This document shows, one piece after another, positions 35,428-44,209 of a stretch of DNA of 64,000 nucleotides. The position numbers and the translations under genes are program-made. This DNA comes from Candidatus Nitrosothermus koennekei (GTDB taxonomy: Archaea > Thermoproteota > Nitrososphaeria > Nitrososphaerales > Nitrosocaldaceae): positions 62,001-126,000 of the forward strand of contig JACAFH010000004.1 of the NCBI GenBank assembly GCA_013538715.1. The letters are read 5' to 3'. The notes below the pieces were generated by a model that was not told the origin of the DNA, did not search any database, and saw only the letters and a program-made list of their open reading frames with translations. Numbering within the stretch: the first letter of the stretch is position 1; every line of letters begins with the position of its first letter.

Positions 35428-36375
35428 ATGAGAGTAGAGATTATAGTTATATTAGCAATAGTATTAAGTAGTGCTACTGCGCTTACGGTTAGTAGCAACA
35501 ATGGTAAAAGTAATGAGACCGTCTTATCACCAGTTGATATAAATAGTTCACTTATAGATCCAGACAGATATCTTTATGAATTTAATTATGGAAGAGTGTA
35601 TAAAGGAGATAATGGTACAACAATAAGAGAATTTACAATTGTTGTTGAGGATAAAAGACTAGAGGTTGCAAATGGTATATATTTCGACGCATGGACATAT
35701 AATGGCACTATACCAGGTCCAACTATTAGAGCTACGGAAGGTGATATAGTAAGAATACACTTTATAAATAATGGTTCTGAACCTCATACTATTCATCTTC
35801 ATGGAGAGCATCCGGCGAATGCTGATGGTGTGTTTGAGATAGTAAACCCATTGGGAAGTTTTACATACGAATTTATAGCATCGCCTGCTGGATTACATCT
35901 TTACCATTGTCATGTCAATCCAGTAGATCAGCATATAAACAGAGGTTTATACGGAGTATTCATAATAGATCCAAAAGTCCCACTAAAACCAGCCAAAGAG
36001 ATGGTAATGCTTATGAATGGATATGATACAGATTTTGATAAAGAGAATAACTTCTACACTGTAAATGGTTTACCATTCTATTATATGAATAATCCTATAG
36101 AGATCAAAAAAGGGGAGCTTGTAAGGATCTATCTAGTTAATATGTTAGAATATGATCTAATAAATAACTTCCATCTGCATGGACAACTCTATAAACTCTA
36201 TAGAACAGGAACTAATATGACAAATTATGAACTTACCGATATGGTTACTATGAGTCAAGGAGAGAGGGCAGTATTAGAGTTTCAATACAATTACCCAGGA
36301 TTGTATATGTTCCATGCACATGCTATAGAGTTTAGTGATAAAGGTTGGACGGGATTATTCAAGGTGGTTGAATGA
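35428..36375 (+). CDS. Two-domain multicopper oxidase, secreted
   Basis: A 315-residue copper oxidase with a signal peptide or anchor (IIVILAIVLSSATAL). Domain 1 (about 55-185) has HTIHLHGEHP (His 120, 123, 125) and the type 1 / type 3 motif YHCHVNPVDQHINRG (His160-Cys161-His162, His169). Domain 2 (about 190-315) has FHLHGQ (249-253) and FHAHAIEF (296, 298) but no Cys. The type 1 site is thus only in domain 1, while the paired HxH motifs can build trinuclear centres between subunits. This is the two-domain type with copper in domain 1, common in ammonia-oxidising archaea. The substrate is unproven. The ZIP gene overlaps its stop by 4 bases. Confidence 0.9.
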   Translation: MRVEIIVILAIVLSSATALTVSSNNGKSNETVLSPVDINSSLIDPDRYLYEFNYGRVYKGDNGTTIREFTIVVEDKRLEVANGIYFDAWTYNGTIPGPTIRATEGDIVRIHFINNGSEPHTIHLHGEHPANADGVFEIVNPLGSFTYEFIASPAGLHLYHCHVNPVDQHINRGLYGVFIIDPKVPLKPAKEMVMLMNGYDTDFDKENNFYTVNGLPFYYMNNPIEIKKGELVRIYLVNMLEYDLINNFHLHGQLYKLYRTGTNMTNYELTDMVTMSQGERAVLEFQYNYPGLYMFHAHAIEFSDKGWTGLFKVVE

Positions 36376-37499
36376 AAAACCTTATTCTAATAATATTACC
36401 AATAGTTATACTTGGTACAATGATTTATCTAATTAATATTGGCACATTATTTACAGAAAGAGGAACGCCTTTACCACAATTATCATTTGAAAAGGTGGAA
36501 TTTATAGATGACCCTAGATCGGTAGTAATTTATGTAAGAAATATAAGTCAAGATAAGTTAACTATTGCACAAGTAGATATAAACGATAGACCGTCATCTT
36601 CAATAATTAAGCCTAGTCCTATCCTTAATAGACTTGAAGGTGCTGAGATTAAAGTATACTATCCTTGGATTAGTAATGTGCCATACCAGATTGGTATAAC
36701 AACGTCAGATGGAGTTAGATTTACCTTTGATGTAGATGCTGCTACTCCTAAGGTAATGGGTGAAGTGGATCTTCTTTACTATTCATTGATAGGTTTGTAT
36801 GTAGGTGTAATACCAGTAGCACTAGGATTTACTTGGCTTCCATTTATAAAGAGATTAGAGAGTAAATGGTATGAATTCTTTCTAAGCCTAACTATAGGTT
36901 TACTTGCATTTCTAGCAATAAGTGCTATACTCGAGGCATTTCAATTAACTAATGAATTCTCAATACTTAATGGCAACATACTTATATTCACTACAGTAAT
37001 CTCTACATTTTTGATATTAATGATTTTTAAGGTAAGTAGATTAGCAAATAAAAATCTCATCTATCTATCCTATATAATAGCACTTGGAATAGGTTTGCAT
37101 AATATGGGAGAAGGATTGGCAATAGGAGCAGCTACAGCTATAGGCTCACTAGCACTCTCTAGATTTCTTATAATTGGATTTACAATTCATAATACTACAG
37201 AAGGGTTTGCAATAATATCTCCTCTCTCCAAGGCAAGAGTACGCATAATAGATCTGATATTGCTTGGTTTAATTGCAGGTGTACCTACTATAATTGGTGC
37301 ATGGATTGGTACATCTATTAATATACCACTAGCATCTCTTATATTTTTGTCTATAGGTGCTGGTGCTATATTTCAAGTTATATACATAGTCTATGTATGG
37401 CTAAAGAATAAGGGTCATGATGTAATCTCCGCTAGAAGTATAATTGGTTTTATAGTAGGGATGATTATAATGTATCTTACAAGTCTTTTAGTAGCATGA
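36372..37499 (+). CDS. ZIP-family metal transporter with N-terminal extracytoplasmic domain
   Basis: A 375-residue membrane protein. An N-terminal helix (LILIILPIVILGTMIYLI) is followed by about 100 residues of beta-rich soluble domain. Then come the transport helices with the two ZIP metal motifs, GLHNMGEGLAIG and TIHNTTEGFAI, in helices IV and V. It probably imports divalent metal (zinc, possibly copper-related given its partner). It overlaps the multicopper oxidase (ATGA) and is translationally coupled to it, suggesting a shared role in metal supply or redox handling of copper. Confidence 0.88.
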   Translation: MKNLILIILPIVILGTMIYLINIGTLFTERGTPLPQLSFEKVEFIDDPRSVVIYVRNISQDKLTIAQVDINDRPSSSIIKPSPILNRLEGAEIKVYYPWISNVPYQIGITTSDGVRFTFDVDAATPKVMGEVDLLYYSLIGLYVGVIPVALGFTWLPFIKRLESKWYEFFLSLTIGLLAFLAISAILEAFQLTNEFSILNGNILIFTTVISTFLILMIFKVSRLANKNLIYLSYIIALGIGLHNMGEGLAIGAATAIGSLALSRFLIIGFTIHNTTEGFAIISPLSKARVRIIDLILLGLIAGVPTIIGAWIGTSINIPLASLIFLSIGAGAIFQVIYIVYVWLKNKGHDVISARSIIGFIVGMIIMYLTSLLVA

Positions 37500-38351
37500 T
37501 TATTACATAATAATCATCTTATTAACGAGTTTTACATCTTGATAGTATCTATATCACATTTACGGATTGTGTCAAGACGAGATGTAAGATTTGTTTAATC
37601 GAAGCCATAAGTTTTGTCTCATATAAGGCAAGAGTAGACAAAAAGGATATACTCCAAATTGATAAAGATATAGCAATGTTATGCAAGAGGCATCATGAAT
37701 ATCTGAAGGAGAAGATAGTTAATGTTGTATATGCTATTAAAGCAATGCCAGATGCTGTAGAGGAAGCAAAGAGAAGTAATATATATGGCTAGTTACAGCA
37801 AAGGGAGAGCTTAGTTTAAGATTATGCATACAGAAAAATAAGGAAAGGGTTATTACTCTAGTCAAAACGAGAATCTCTTTCAGATTTTAAACTTAAAGAG
37901 GCATATACTAATATATTTATACTCATTATATGTAACACTATGCTTTTAACTGTGTAAACTATTCATGAAAATTGATTCCCAATTATCTTCTTTTATATTC
38001 TCATACTCTTCAATAGATATTGCTCCATTACTAGCACTTATTTTCAGATACAATGACTGATCTGCTCTGTAACAGATTCATTACTCACATGGTCTGGAAT
38101 ATCTTCCAACGAGGAACATCGAATTCTAGATCAACTGCTGGCGGTAATTTTAATTCTTCTTTCTGGAAAACATTTGGTCCCTCTTCTAGTAGATAGCATA
38201 ATCTCTCCTTATTACCAATGCTTTATTATATTCCTCAAATTAACAACACAGTTGTTAAACACAATATTATTATATAATATAATTCTAGAGTTAGTATAAA
38301 TTATCATATTGAGATTGTTGATAGCTTGATACAAGCGAGAGGTAAGAACAA
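37500..38351. other. Region without intact genes; two coding remnants
   Basis: About 850 bases. On the plus strand, 37525-37792 is an open frame without ATG, GTG or TTG; it encodes TRCKICLIEAISFVSYKA and LCKRHHEYLKEKIVN before the TAG at 37790. The CxxC and CxxHH pattern looks like a genuine zinc-binding protein that has lost its start. On the minus strand, about 38230 to 37940, fragments in two frames read YLLEEGPNVFQKEELKLPP, DLEFDVPRWKIFQT, then SLYLKISASNGAISIEEYE. This is probably a second decayed gene. Neither family is recognised. Confidence 0.45.
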
Positions 38352-38570
38352 CTAAAGACGCTCTCTTAACGATTTAAGTGTTCCTGAAATACTTCTAATT
38401 GTAATATTCTCTCTCTTTAAGATCTCTTTTATATGCTCAAGATCTGAAAGATAGCATCTTACTATTGCATAGTCTTTATCATTCTCTATAAGATATACAT
38501 TTAATTTCTTACACAACTCTTTTGAGCAATAAGTATCTATCAATATATATCGTCTCTTTCTTCTAACCAT
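38352..38570 (-). CDS. rnp2: RNase P protein Pop5-like, shortened
   Basis: A 72-residue protein whose two ends match archaeal Pop5 (RNase P component 2). RRKRRYILIDTY is at the N-terminus, NDKDYAIVRCYLSDLEHIKEIL in the middle and SISGTLKSLRERL at the C-terminus, the last corresponding to the conserved SGTIK-x-L-R motif. Typical Pop5 proteins have about 110-120 residues; roughly 30-40 between the first strand and the IVRC strand are missing here. It overlaps the COG1325 gene by 31 bases. Co-location of COG1325 with RNase P and exosome genes in other archaea supports the call. Confidence 0.6.
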   Translation of the reverse strand: MVRRKRRYILIDTYCSKELCKKLNVYLIENDKDYAIVRCYLSDLEHIKEILKRENITIRSISGTLKSLRERL

Positions 38571-38956
38571 TCTCTCAAACTCCTTATATCTTTAAATTTA
38601 AATTTGAATCGTATTGCTTCTTCATCTGATAATACTACTTTGTTTCTAAATAACTCTTGCTTATTTACTCTTAGATATAAGTAATTCTTCTCTATATAAG
38701 AGTCTAATCTATCTAAAATCTTCTTTAATTGATAAGGTTCAATCTTACTTAATACTTTATATGCTAGTTTATCTACTTCATAATCTATTCTAATTTTTGC
38801 TACTATGATTTCATTACCATAATGACCCTCTAATTTATTTAAGATAAACTTCTCTTCTTCTATACCAAATAGTTTGTGTAATATATTTAATATCTTTTTA
38901 TAATCCTCTGTAGCATGTATTATTATATCTACCTCTACAGAAGTAAATATTCCCAC
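38540..38956 (-). CDS. COG1325-type predicted exosome/RNA-binding protein
   Basis: A 138-residue protein with the features of COG1325 (predicted exosome subunit, ribosomal L5-like fold). It begins SVEVDIIIHATEDYKKILNI, then has LEGHYGNEIIVAKIRID and a late segment VNKQELFRNKVVLSDEEAIRFKFKF, the last matching the conserved R-V-D-K-Q pattern. It probably binds structured RNA. It lies between a small winged-helix gene (15 bases upstream) and pop5 (31-base overlap). Confidence 0.75.
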   Translation of the reverse strand: MGIFTSVEVDIIIHATEDYKKILNILHKLFGIEEEKFILNKLEGHYGNEIIVAKIRIDYEVDKLAYKVLSKIEPYQLKKILDRLDSYIEKNYLYLRVNKQELFRNKVVLSDEEAIRFKFKFKDIRSLREWLEERDDIY

Positions 38957-38971
38957 GAAATTATCTATTTG

Positions 38972-39193
38972 TTAACTAAGTATAATCTTTGCTATTTTGC
39001 TTATTTTTATACATATATTATATTCATCATCATATTCCAGTATATTAAATCTAATAAGAAGCTCTACAATATCTAAAGCACTCTCTTTTGAAATAGATAA
39101 TCTATCACTTATCTCATCTATGGTAGTTATCCCATTCTCTGCTACATACTCAAATATTTCGCATACTAGGTGTTGGTTATCGATCTGTATCAT
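38972..39193 (-). CDS. Small winged-helix DNA-binding protein
   Basis: A 73-residue protein consisting essentially of one winged helix: LVCEIFEYVAENGITTIDEI, then SDRLSISKESALDIVELLI as the helix-turn-helix and FNILEYDDEYNICI as the wing. It may be a stand-alone transcription factor. It is the first gene of the leftward unit with COG1325 and pop5; this suggests autoregulation or simple co-transcription. Confidence 0.65.
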   Translation of the reverse strand: MIQIDNQHLVCEIFEYVAENGITTIDEISDRLSISKESALDIVELLIRFNILEYDDEYNICIKISKIAKIILS

Positions 39194-39343
39194 ATTTTCT
39201 ATAAGGAAGACGTTAGATATAAGTTTTCTCTAAATTAGGGAAATTAATATTATTAGATACTATTTTTAGGTAAAAATATTCTTATCAAAGGCTTTATATA
39301 ACAAATGAGATGATTGATATATAAGCAGTTTAAGAGTTAATAT
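39194..39343. promoter_or_regulatory. Divergent promoter region before aroC
   Basis: A 150-base AT-rich gap between the winged-helix gene (leftward) and aroC (rightward). TTTATATAACAAATG near 39293-39306 is a possible aroC TATA box, about 40 bases from the ATG. The winged-helix protein could act here; no operator is evident. Confidence 0.4.
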
Positions 39344-40459
39344 ATGCTAGCAAATATAATAGGTGAGAGATTAATAGCATTAAACTTTGGTGAGAGTCAT
39401 GGGAGATGCATTGGTGTAGTCGTAGATGGAATACCAGCAGGTTTAAAGTTAGATGAAGAATACATTCAACAAAAATTAGATCTAAGAAAACCTGGACAAT
39501 CTATCATAACCACTCAAAGGAGAGAAGAGGATAAGTTTGAGATATTATCTGGTATATTTAATAATTATACTACAGGTGCACCAATATGTATGATAATATG
39601 GAATAAAGATCAAGATTCTAGAGTATATGAATTGATAAAGAATACTCCTCGGCCTGGTCATGCAGATTATCCAGCATATATAAAATATCATGGTTATAAT
39701 GATTACAGAGGTGGTGGAAGATTCTCTGGAAGATTGACAGCAACATTTGTGATGGCTGGTGCATTGGCAGAGATATTACTAAAGAATACGCTTGGTATTG
39801 AAGTATTAGCATATACAAGAGAGATTGGGGGTATAAAAGCAAGAGAATCAAGTATAGAAGAGATTAAAGAATTAAGGTATAGCAATGAAGTTAGATGCCC
39901 AGATCTAGATGCTGCAAAAGATATGAGAGAAGCGATACTTAAGGCTAAACGCGAAGGGGATTCATTAGGAGGAGTTATAGAATGTATAGCTCTAAACATA
40001 CCTACAGGATTAGGTGAACCTATATTTGGAGCGTTAGAATCTGATCTAGCAAGAGTATTATTTGGAATACCATCTGTGAAAGGTGTAGAGTTTGGTTCTG
40101 GTTTCAAAGGTTCGTCACTTAAAGGTTCTGAGAATAATGATGCTTATGAGTTTAGGGATGGTAAAGTAATAACCATAACCAATAATTCTGGTGGTATATT
40201 AGGTGGTTTATCCAATGGAATGCCAATAAGATTAAGAGTAGCATTTAAACCAGCATCATCAATTGCTAAGAAGCAGAAGACTGTAGATCTAGTTAAGAAG
40301 GAAGAGTCTGAGATAATAGTACCTGGGAGACATGATCCGTGTGTAGTTCCTAGAGCACCTCCTGTAGTAGAAGGTTTAGTAGCATTTATTCTTGCTGATC
40401 ATGCTATTAGAGCAAATCTTATACCAATGGTGTTAGGTAATGAGCATAGACGAACTTGA
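39344..40459 (+). CDS. aroC: Chorismate synthase
   Basis: A 371-residue FMN-dependent enzyme making chorismate from EPSP. Signatures are NFGESHGRCIGVVVDG near the N-terminus, the RPGHADYPAYIKY segment and DYRGGGRFSGRLTA, plus PGRHDPCVVPRAPPVVE at the C-terminus. It is the first gene of a tight rightward operon aroC, chorismate mutase-aminotransferase, tyrA, purN, overlapping the next gene by 20 bases. Confidence 0.97.
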   Translation: MLANIIGERLIALNFGESHGRCIGVVVDGIPAGLKLDEEYIQQKLDLRKPGQSIITTQRREEDKFEILSGIFNNYTTGAPICMIIWNKDQDSRVYELIKNTPRPGHADYPAYIKYHGYNDYRGGGRFSGRLTATFVMAGALAEILLKNTLGIEVLAYTREIGGIKARESSIEEIKELRYSNEVRCPDLDAAKDMREAILKAKREGDSLGGVIECIALNIPTGLGEPIFGALESDLARVLFGIPSVKGVEFGSGFKGSSLKGSENNDAYEFRDGKVITITNNSGGILGGLSNGMPIRLRVAFKPASSIAKKQKTVDLVKKEESEIIVPGRHDPCVVPRAPPVVEGLVAFILADHAIRANLIPMVLGNEHRRT

Positions 40460-41792
40460 GAATAATAGAAGAGAGATAAAAAAGATAACTATAGAGATTA
40501 TTGATAATGTTAAGAAGAGGATGGATTTAGCAAAGAAGATTGGAGATATTAAACAACGATATGGATTAAGTATTATAGATAATGAGAAGGAGAGGGAGTT
40601 AAGGAGTAGTATCATGGATTATAGTAATAAGATAGGTTTAGACCCAAATTTTGCCTCTAGACTATTAAATCTCTTGATAGATGAATCTAGAAGATTACAA
40701 AGTAAAGATGAGGAGAGTATAACTCCAACACAGATATTTGTAAAGAGTAAAGAGCTGGAGAGGAGTGGTAAGAAGATAATACATTTAGAGATAGGAGAGC
40801 CTGATCTTGATCCTCCAATAATAGTTGGCAAGGCACTAAACGAGGCTATAGAGAAGAAACGTTATAGATATACGGAAGCAGCAGGTATAATAGAATTAAG
40901 AGATGCTATAGCAAAGCGTTTAGGTGTAGAATATAAGGATGTTATAATAACACCAGGTGGTAGGTTTGGAGTCTATTTAGCAATATCATTACTTAGTTAT
41001 GGAGACGAGATTATAGTTATAGATCCATCATGGCCAGCTTATAAGGACTGTGCACGATTAAGAGGAGTTAGTGTAAGAACCATAAAGAGTAAAGAAGATG
41101 ATTGGAGTATAAATCTTGATAATTTAAAGGATGCTATTAACTCTAATACCAAGATGATTGTCTTAAATTATCCAAACAATCCTACTGGAAAGATACTTGA
41201 TGAAGAGAGTATGAATGGTATAGTTGAGTTAGCACGAAGATATAGGATAACTATCCTAAGTGATGAAGTATACTCATATTATGCGTTTAAAGAGTATAAA
41301 AGTATAGCATCATATGATGATGTTGATTATATATTGATCTCATCATTCTCAAAAGCATATTCCATGACGGGGTTTAGAGTAGGATTTGTTGTTAGTAATA
41401 ATACTTCTTATCTTAAAAGGATGATAAAACATCAATCTATAGCATTAACAAGTGTAGCAGAACCTATGCAGTATGCTGCATTAAAGGCTTTAGAAGGTGA
41501 CCATAAAGTATACTCATCTATAATGAAGAAAAGGTTAGATTATCTTGCAGAGAGATTAGGTGCTATGCAATTATCATTTTATAAACCTGATGGCGGTATG
41601 TATATATTTGCTAAATCAAGAAAAGAAGATTTTAACTCTCTTAAGTTTGCTAGTTCATTACTAGAGAAAGGAGTAGCAGTAACACCAGGTGTAGCATTTG
41701 GTGAATATAATAATTACATAAGGATCTCTGCATGTAATGATGAGGCTATGCTTAAAGAGGGTTTGGATATACTAGAAGAGAGTCTAAGATGA
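40440..41792 (+). CDS. Chorismate mutase-aminotransferase fusion
   Basis: A 450-residue two-domain protein. Residues 1 to about 95 are an AroQ-type helical chorismate mutase (RREIKKITIEIIDNVKKRMD, AKKIGDIK then ERELRS). Residues about 98-450 are a class I aminotransferase (fold type I) with LEIGEPDLDPP at 116-126, NYPNNPTG at 243-250 and the PLP lysine K305 in SSFSKAYSMTGFRVG. The fusion suggests that chorismate is rearranged to prephenate and transaminated to arogenate by one protein, or that the second domain aminates the final keto acids. It overlaps aroC and tyrA (4 bases). Confidence 0.92.
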   Translation: MSIDELENNRREIKKITIEIIDNVKKRMDLAKKIGDIKQRYGLSIIDNEKERELRSSIMDYSNKIGLDPNFASRLLNLLIDESRRLQSKDEESITPTQIFVKSKELERSGKKIIHLEIGEPDLDPPIIVGKALNEAIEKKRYRYTEAAGIIELRDAIAKRLGVEYKDVIITPGGRFGVYLAISLLSYGDEIIVIDPSWPAYKDCARLRGVSVRTIKSKEDDWSINLDNLKDAINSNTKMIVLNYPNNPTGKILDEESMNGIVELARRYRITILSDEVYSYYAFKEYKSIASYDDVDYILISSFSKAYSMTGFRVGFVVSNNTSYLKRMIKHQSIALTSVAEPMQYAALKALEGDHKVYSSIMKKRLDYLAERLGAMQLSFYKPDGGMYIFAKSRKEDFNSLKFASSLLEKGVAVTPGVAFGEYNNYIRISACNDEAMLKEGLDILEESLR

Positions 41793-42646
41793 AGATAGCT
41801 ATAATAGGCACTGGTAAGATGGGTTCTTTATTTGCAAGATACTTTAAAGAAAAGTATTGCGTATATGTTTATGATAAATATGGAACGAATGTAGAGAAGT
41901 TAGTAAAAGAAGGAGTTAAAGAGATAACTCTAGAGGAGTTAAAAGAGATAGATTATGTAATACTTTCTGTCTCTCTTGAGAATATGATAGATACTCTAAA
42001 GGAGGTAGTATGTTATATGAAGAGAGGTTCAATATTAATAGAGATATCATCAATAAAACATTCTATATACAAGATTATGAAGGAACTTTACAAAGAGTAT
42101 GGAGTAAGAATGATATCATTACATCCATTATTTGGTCAAGGCATAAAATCTATGAATGATGCTAAATTTGTGCTAGTACCAGTAGTCAATTATGAAGAAG
42201 AAGAGAAAACTGTATCATCATTATTCCCAAATGCTAAGATTATAAAGATGGATGCTAAAGAGCATGATAAAGCAATGGCTATAATTCTTGGTTTGACTCA
42301 TTTGGTTAACTTTATATTTGTAAAGAGCATAATTGACGAAGATTATAATAAACTAAAAGAGATAGGAGGAACCACATTTAAACTCAATTCTATACTGTTA
42401 GAGAGTATAATGAATGATGCACCTAATCTAACTATACAACTATTAACATTAAATCCATTTATGAAGATGTATACCAAAAAGTTTATGAGACATGCTATTA
42501 ATATATCAAGACTTTTGACTGATGGAGATAAAGATAGATTGTTAGAAGAGTATAAAGAGGCTAGAGAAGAGATGAATAAAAAGAGCAAAATGGAAGAGTC
42601 ATATGAATTGATGTATAAAATATTACAAGAATTAAATAATAGATGA
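41789..42646 (+). CDS. tyrA: Prephenate/arogenate dehydrogenase
   Basis: A 285-residue NAD(P)-dependent dehydrogenase. The Rossmann motif IGTGKMGSLFARYF is at the N-terminus. Then come DYVILSVSLENM, ISSIKHSIYK with the substrate-side SS-K motif, SLHPLFGQG with the catalytic His and ILGLTHLVNFIFVK. It oxidatively decarboxylates prephenate or arogenate to the tyrosine precursor or tyrosine. Given the aminotransferase fused to the upstream chorismate mutase, arogenate is a plausible substrate. It overlaps both neighbours by 4 bases. Confidence 0.92.
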   Translation: MKIAIIGTGKMGSLFARYFKEKYCVYVYDKYGTNVEKLVKEGVKEITLEELKEIDYVILSVSLENMIDTLKEVVCYMKRGSILIEISSIKHSIYKIMKELYKEYGVRMISLHPLFGQGIKSMNDAKFVLVPVVNYEEEEKTVSSLFPNAKIIKMDAKEHDKAMAIILGLTHLVNFIFVKSIIDEDYNKLKEIGGTTFKLNSILLESIMNDAPNLTIQLLTLNPFMKMYTKKFMRHAINISRLLTDGDKDRLLEEYKEAREEMNKKSKMEESYELMYKILQELNNR

Positions 42647-43275
42647 TTGGTGCATTGTATATGCTTAATCTAGCCATACTTGTCTCTGGAAGGGGTAGTA
42701 ATATGGAGGCTATATTAAAGAATATAAGAAAAGGCTACATAAAAGCAGAAGCAAAAGTTGTTATAAGTAATAGAGAGGCTAGAGCGTTATCAATAGCAAA
42801 GGAGTATGGTGTAGATACAATACTAGTAGACGATAAAGGTAAGAAGGGTGTAGATTGGGAGTATGACAAGAAGATACTTGAAGTGTTAGAGAGATATGGT
42901 ATTAACAATACCAATGGCTTAATATGTTTAGCAGGATATATGAGAATTCTAAGCCCAGAATTTGTAAGAATATATAAGAATAGAATAATGAACATTCATC
43001 CTTCACTACTTCCAGCATTTGCTGGTTTACATGCACAAAAACAAGCGTTAGAGTATGGTGTAAAGGTAACCGGCTGTACTGTACATTTTGTTGATGAGAA
43101 TTTGGATAGCGGACCAATAATAATACAAAGGAGTGTAGAAGTAAAAGATGATGATACCATAGAGATGCTCTCTAATAGAATACTGGCAGAGGAGCATATA
43201 GCTTATAGCGAAGCTATCAAACTCTTTGCTGAAGGAAGGTTAGATGTAAGAGGCAGAAGAGTTTTTATACTCTGA
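42643..43275 (+). CDS. purN: Phosphoribosylglycinamide formyltransferase (10-formyl-THF type)
   Basis: A PurN of about 204-210 residues that formylates GAR in purine synthesis. The phosphate loop is VSGRGSNMEAIL, the catalytic segment LAGYMRILSPEFV and MNIHPSLLPAFAG, and later GCTVHFVDENLDSGPII. The first ATG (42643) overlaps tyrA by 4 bases, but the family start fits the second ATG (42661, MLNLAILVSGRGS) equally well. Its position in an aromatic amino-acid operon is unusual. Its end overlaps the convergent methyltransferase by 11 bases. Confidence 0.95.
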   Translation: MIGALYMLNLAILVSGRGSNMEAILKNIRKGYIKAEAKVVISNREARALSIAKEYGVDTILVDDKGKKGVDWEYDKKILEVLERYGINNTNGLICLAGYMRILSPEFVRIYKNRIMNIHPSLLPAFAGLHAQKQALEYGVKVTGCTVHFVDENLDSGPIIIQRSVEVKDDDTIEMLSNRILAEEHIAYSEAIKLFAEGRLDVRGRRVFIL

Positions 43276-44209
43276 TCTTTGCTATGAAGAAACCTAAAGT
43301 ATTATGAATGTGAGGATAAAATCTTCTAGCATTCCTTACTTGATCATCAAACTTTATATCACCAAACCTACTTAATGCCTCGCTACCATAAGGCAATGCT
43401 TCTATCCTAACATTATATCTCTTAATTATATCATCTATTATCATCTCATTCTCTTCGGGTGCTAAAGAACATGTTGAGTATACTATAATACCGTCATCCT
43501 TTACTATCTTTAATGCTCTCTCTATCAACCTTCTTTGTATACTACTACAATATTCTATATCTTGTGGTTCTCTACTCTGTTTCCTTGAGAGGTCCTTTGC
43601 TATAATCCCTTCTCCGCTACATGGAGCATCAAGCATTACTCTATCAAATTTGATACCAAAATCTATTTGGCTAGCATCTAAATTAAATACATATGTGTTG
43701 GTAACTCCACATCTTTGTAAGTTAGATATCAATGATTTTAATCTATCTCTTCTTGCTTCTATAGAGATTAACAAACCTTGATTATTCATAATTTGTGCAA
43801 TATATGTACTCTTACCTCCTGGTGCAGCACACATATCTATATTATTCTCATTACTAGTTGCACCTAACGCCTTTACTGCAAAACATGAACTTAGATCTTG
43901 AATATAGTAATAACCTAGCAGATACTCTGTTGTCGCTCCTAATGGATATGCACCTTTGACTTCATAAACCTCTTCTATGCTACTCTTCTTAAGCTCAAAG
44001 CCCTTTGACTCTAATCTACCTTTTATATAATTTATATCTCTCTTTAATGTATTTAATCTGATATATTTATGTTCAAAACTCTCTATACTATCTAGAAATC
44101 TCTCAAGATCTGGTATATAATGCATAAATCGTGCTATCATCCATTCTTTATATCCGTACTTCTTGGACAGATACTTTATCTCATCATTGATAGTCGAATT
44201 AATGATCAT
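43265..44209 (-). CDS. RNA m5C methyltransferase (NOL1/NOP2/Sun family)
   Basis: A 314-residue SAM-dependent cytosine-5 RNA methyltransferase. The SAM motif is DMCAAPGGKSTYIAQ, motif IV is LDAPCSGEG with one catalytic Cys, and motif VI is VYSTCSLAPEENE with the second Cys. The N-terminal YIRLNTLKRD segment is the usual RNA-binding start. The target, tRNA or rRNA, cannot be told from sequence; no PUA domain is evident at the C-terminus. It overlaps the mutase gene upstream by 4 bases. Confidence 0.93.
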   Translation of the reverse strand: MIINSTINDEIKYLSKKYGYKEWMIARFMHYIPDLERFLDSIESFEHKYIRLNTLKRDINYIKGRLESKGFELKKSSIEEVYEVKGAYPLGATTEYLLGYYYIQDLSSCFAVKALGATSNENNIDMCAAPGGKSTYIAQIMNNQGLLISIEARRDRLKSLISNLQRCGVTNTYVFNLDASQIDFGIKFDRVMLDAPCSGEGIIAKDLSRKQSREPQDIEYCSSIQRRLIERALKIVKDDGIIVYSTCSLAPEENEMIIDDIIKRYNVRIEALPYGSEALSRFGDIKFDDQVRNARRFYPHIHNTLGFFIAKIRV

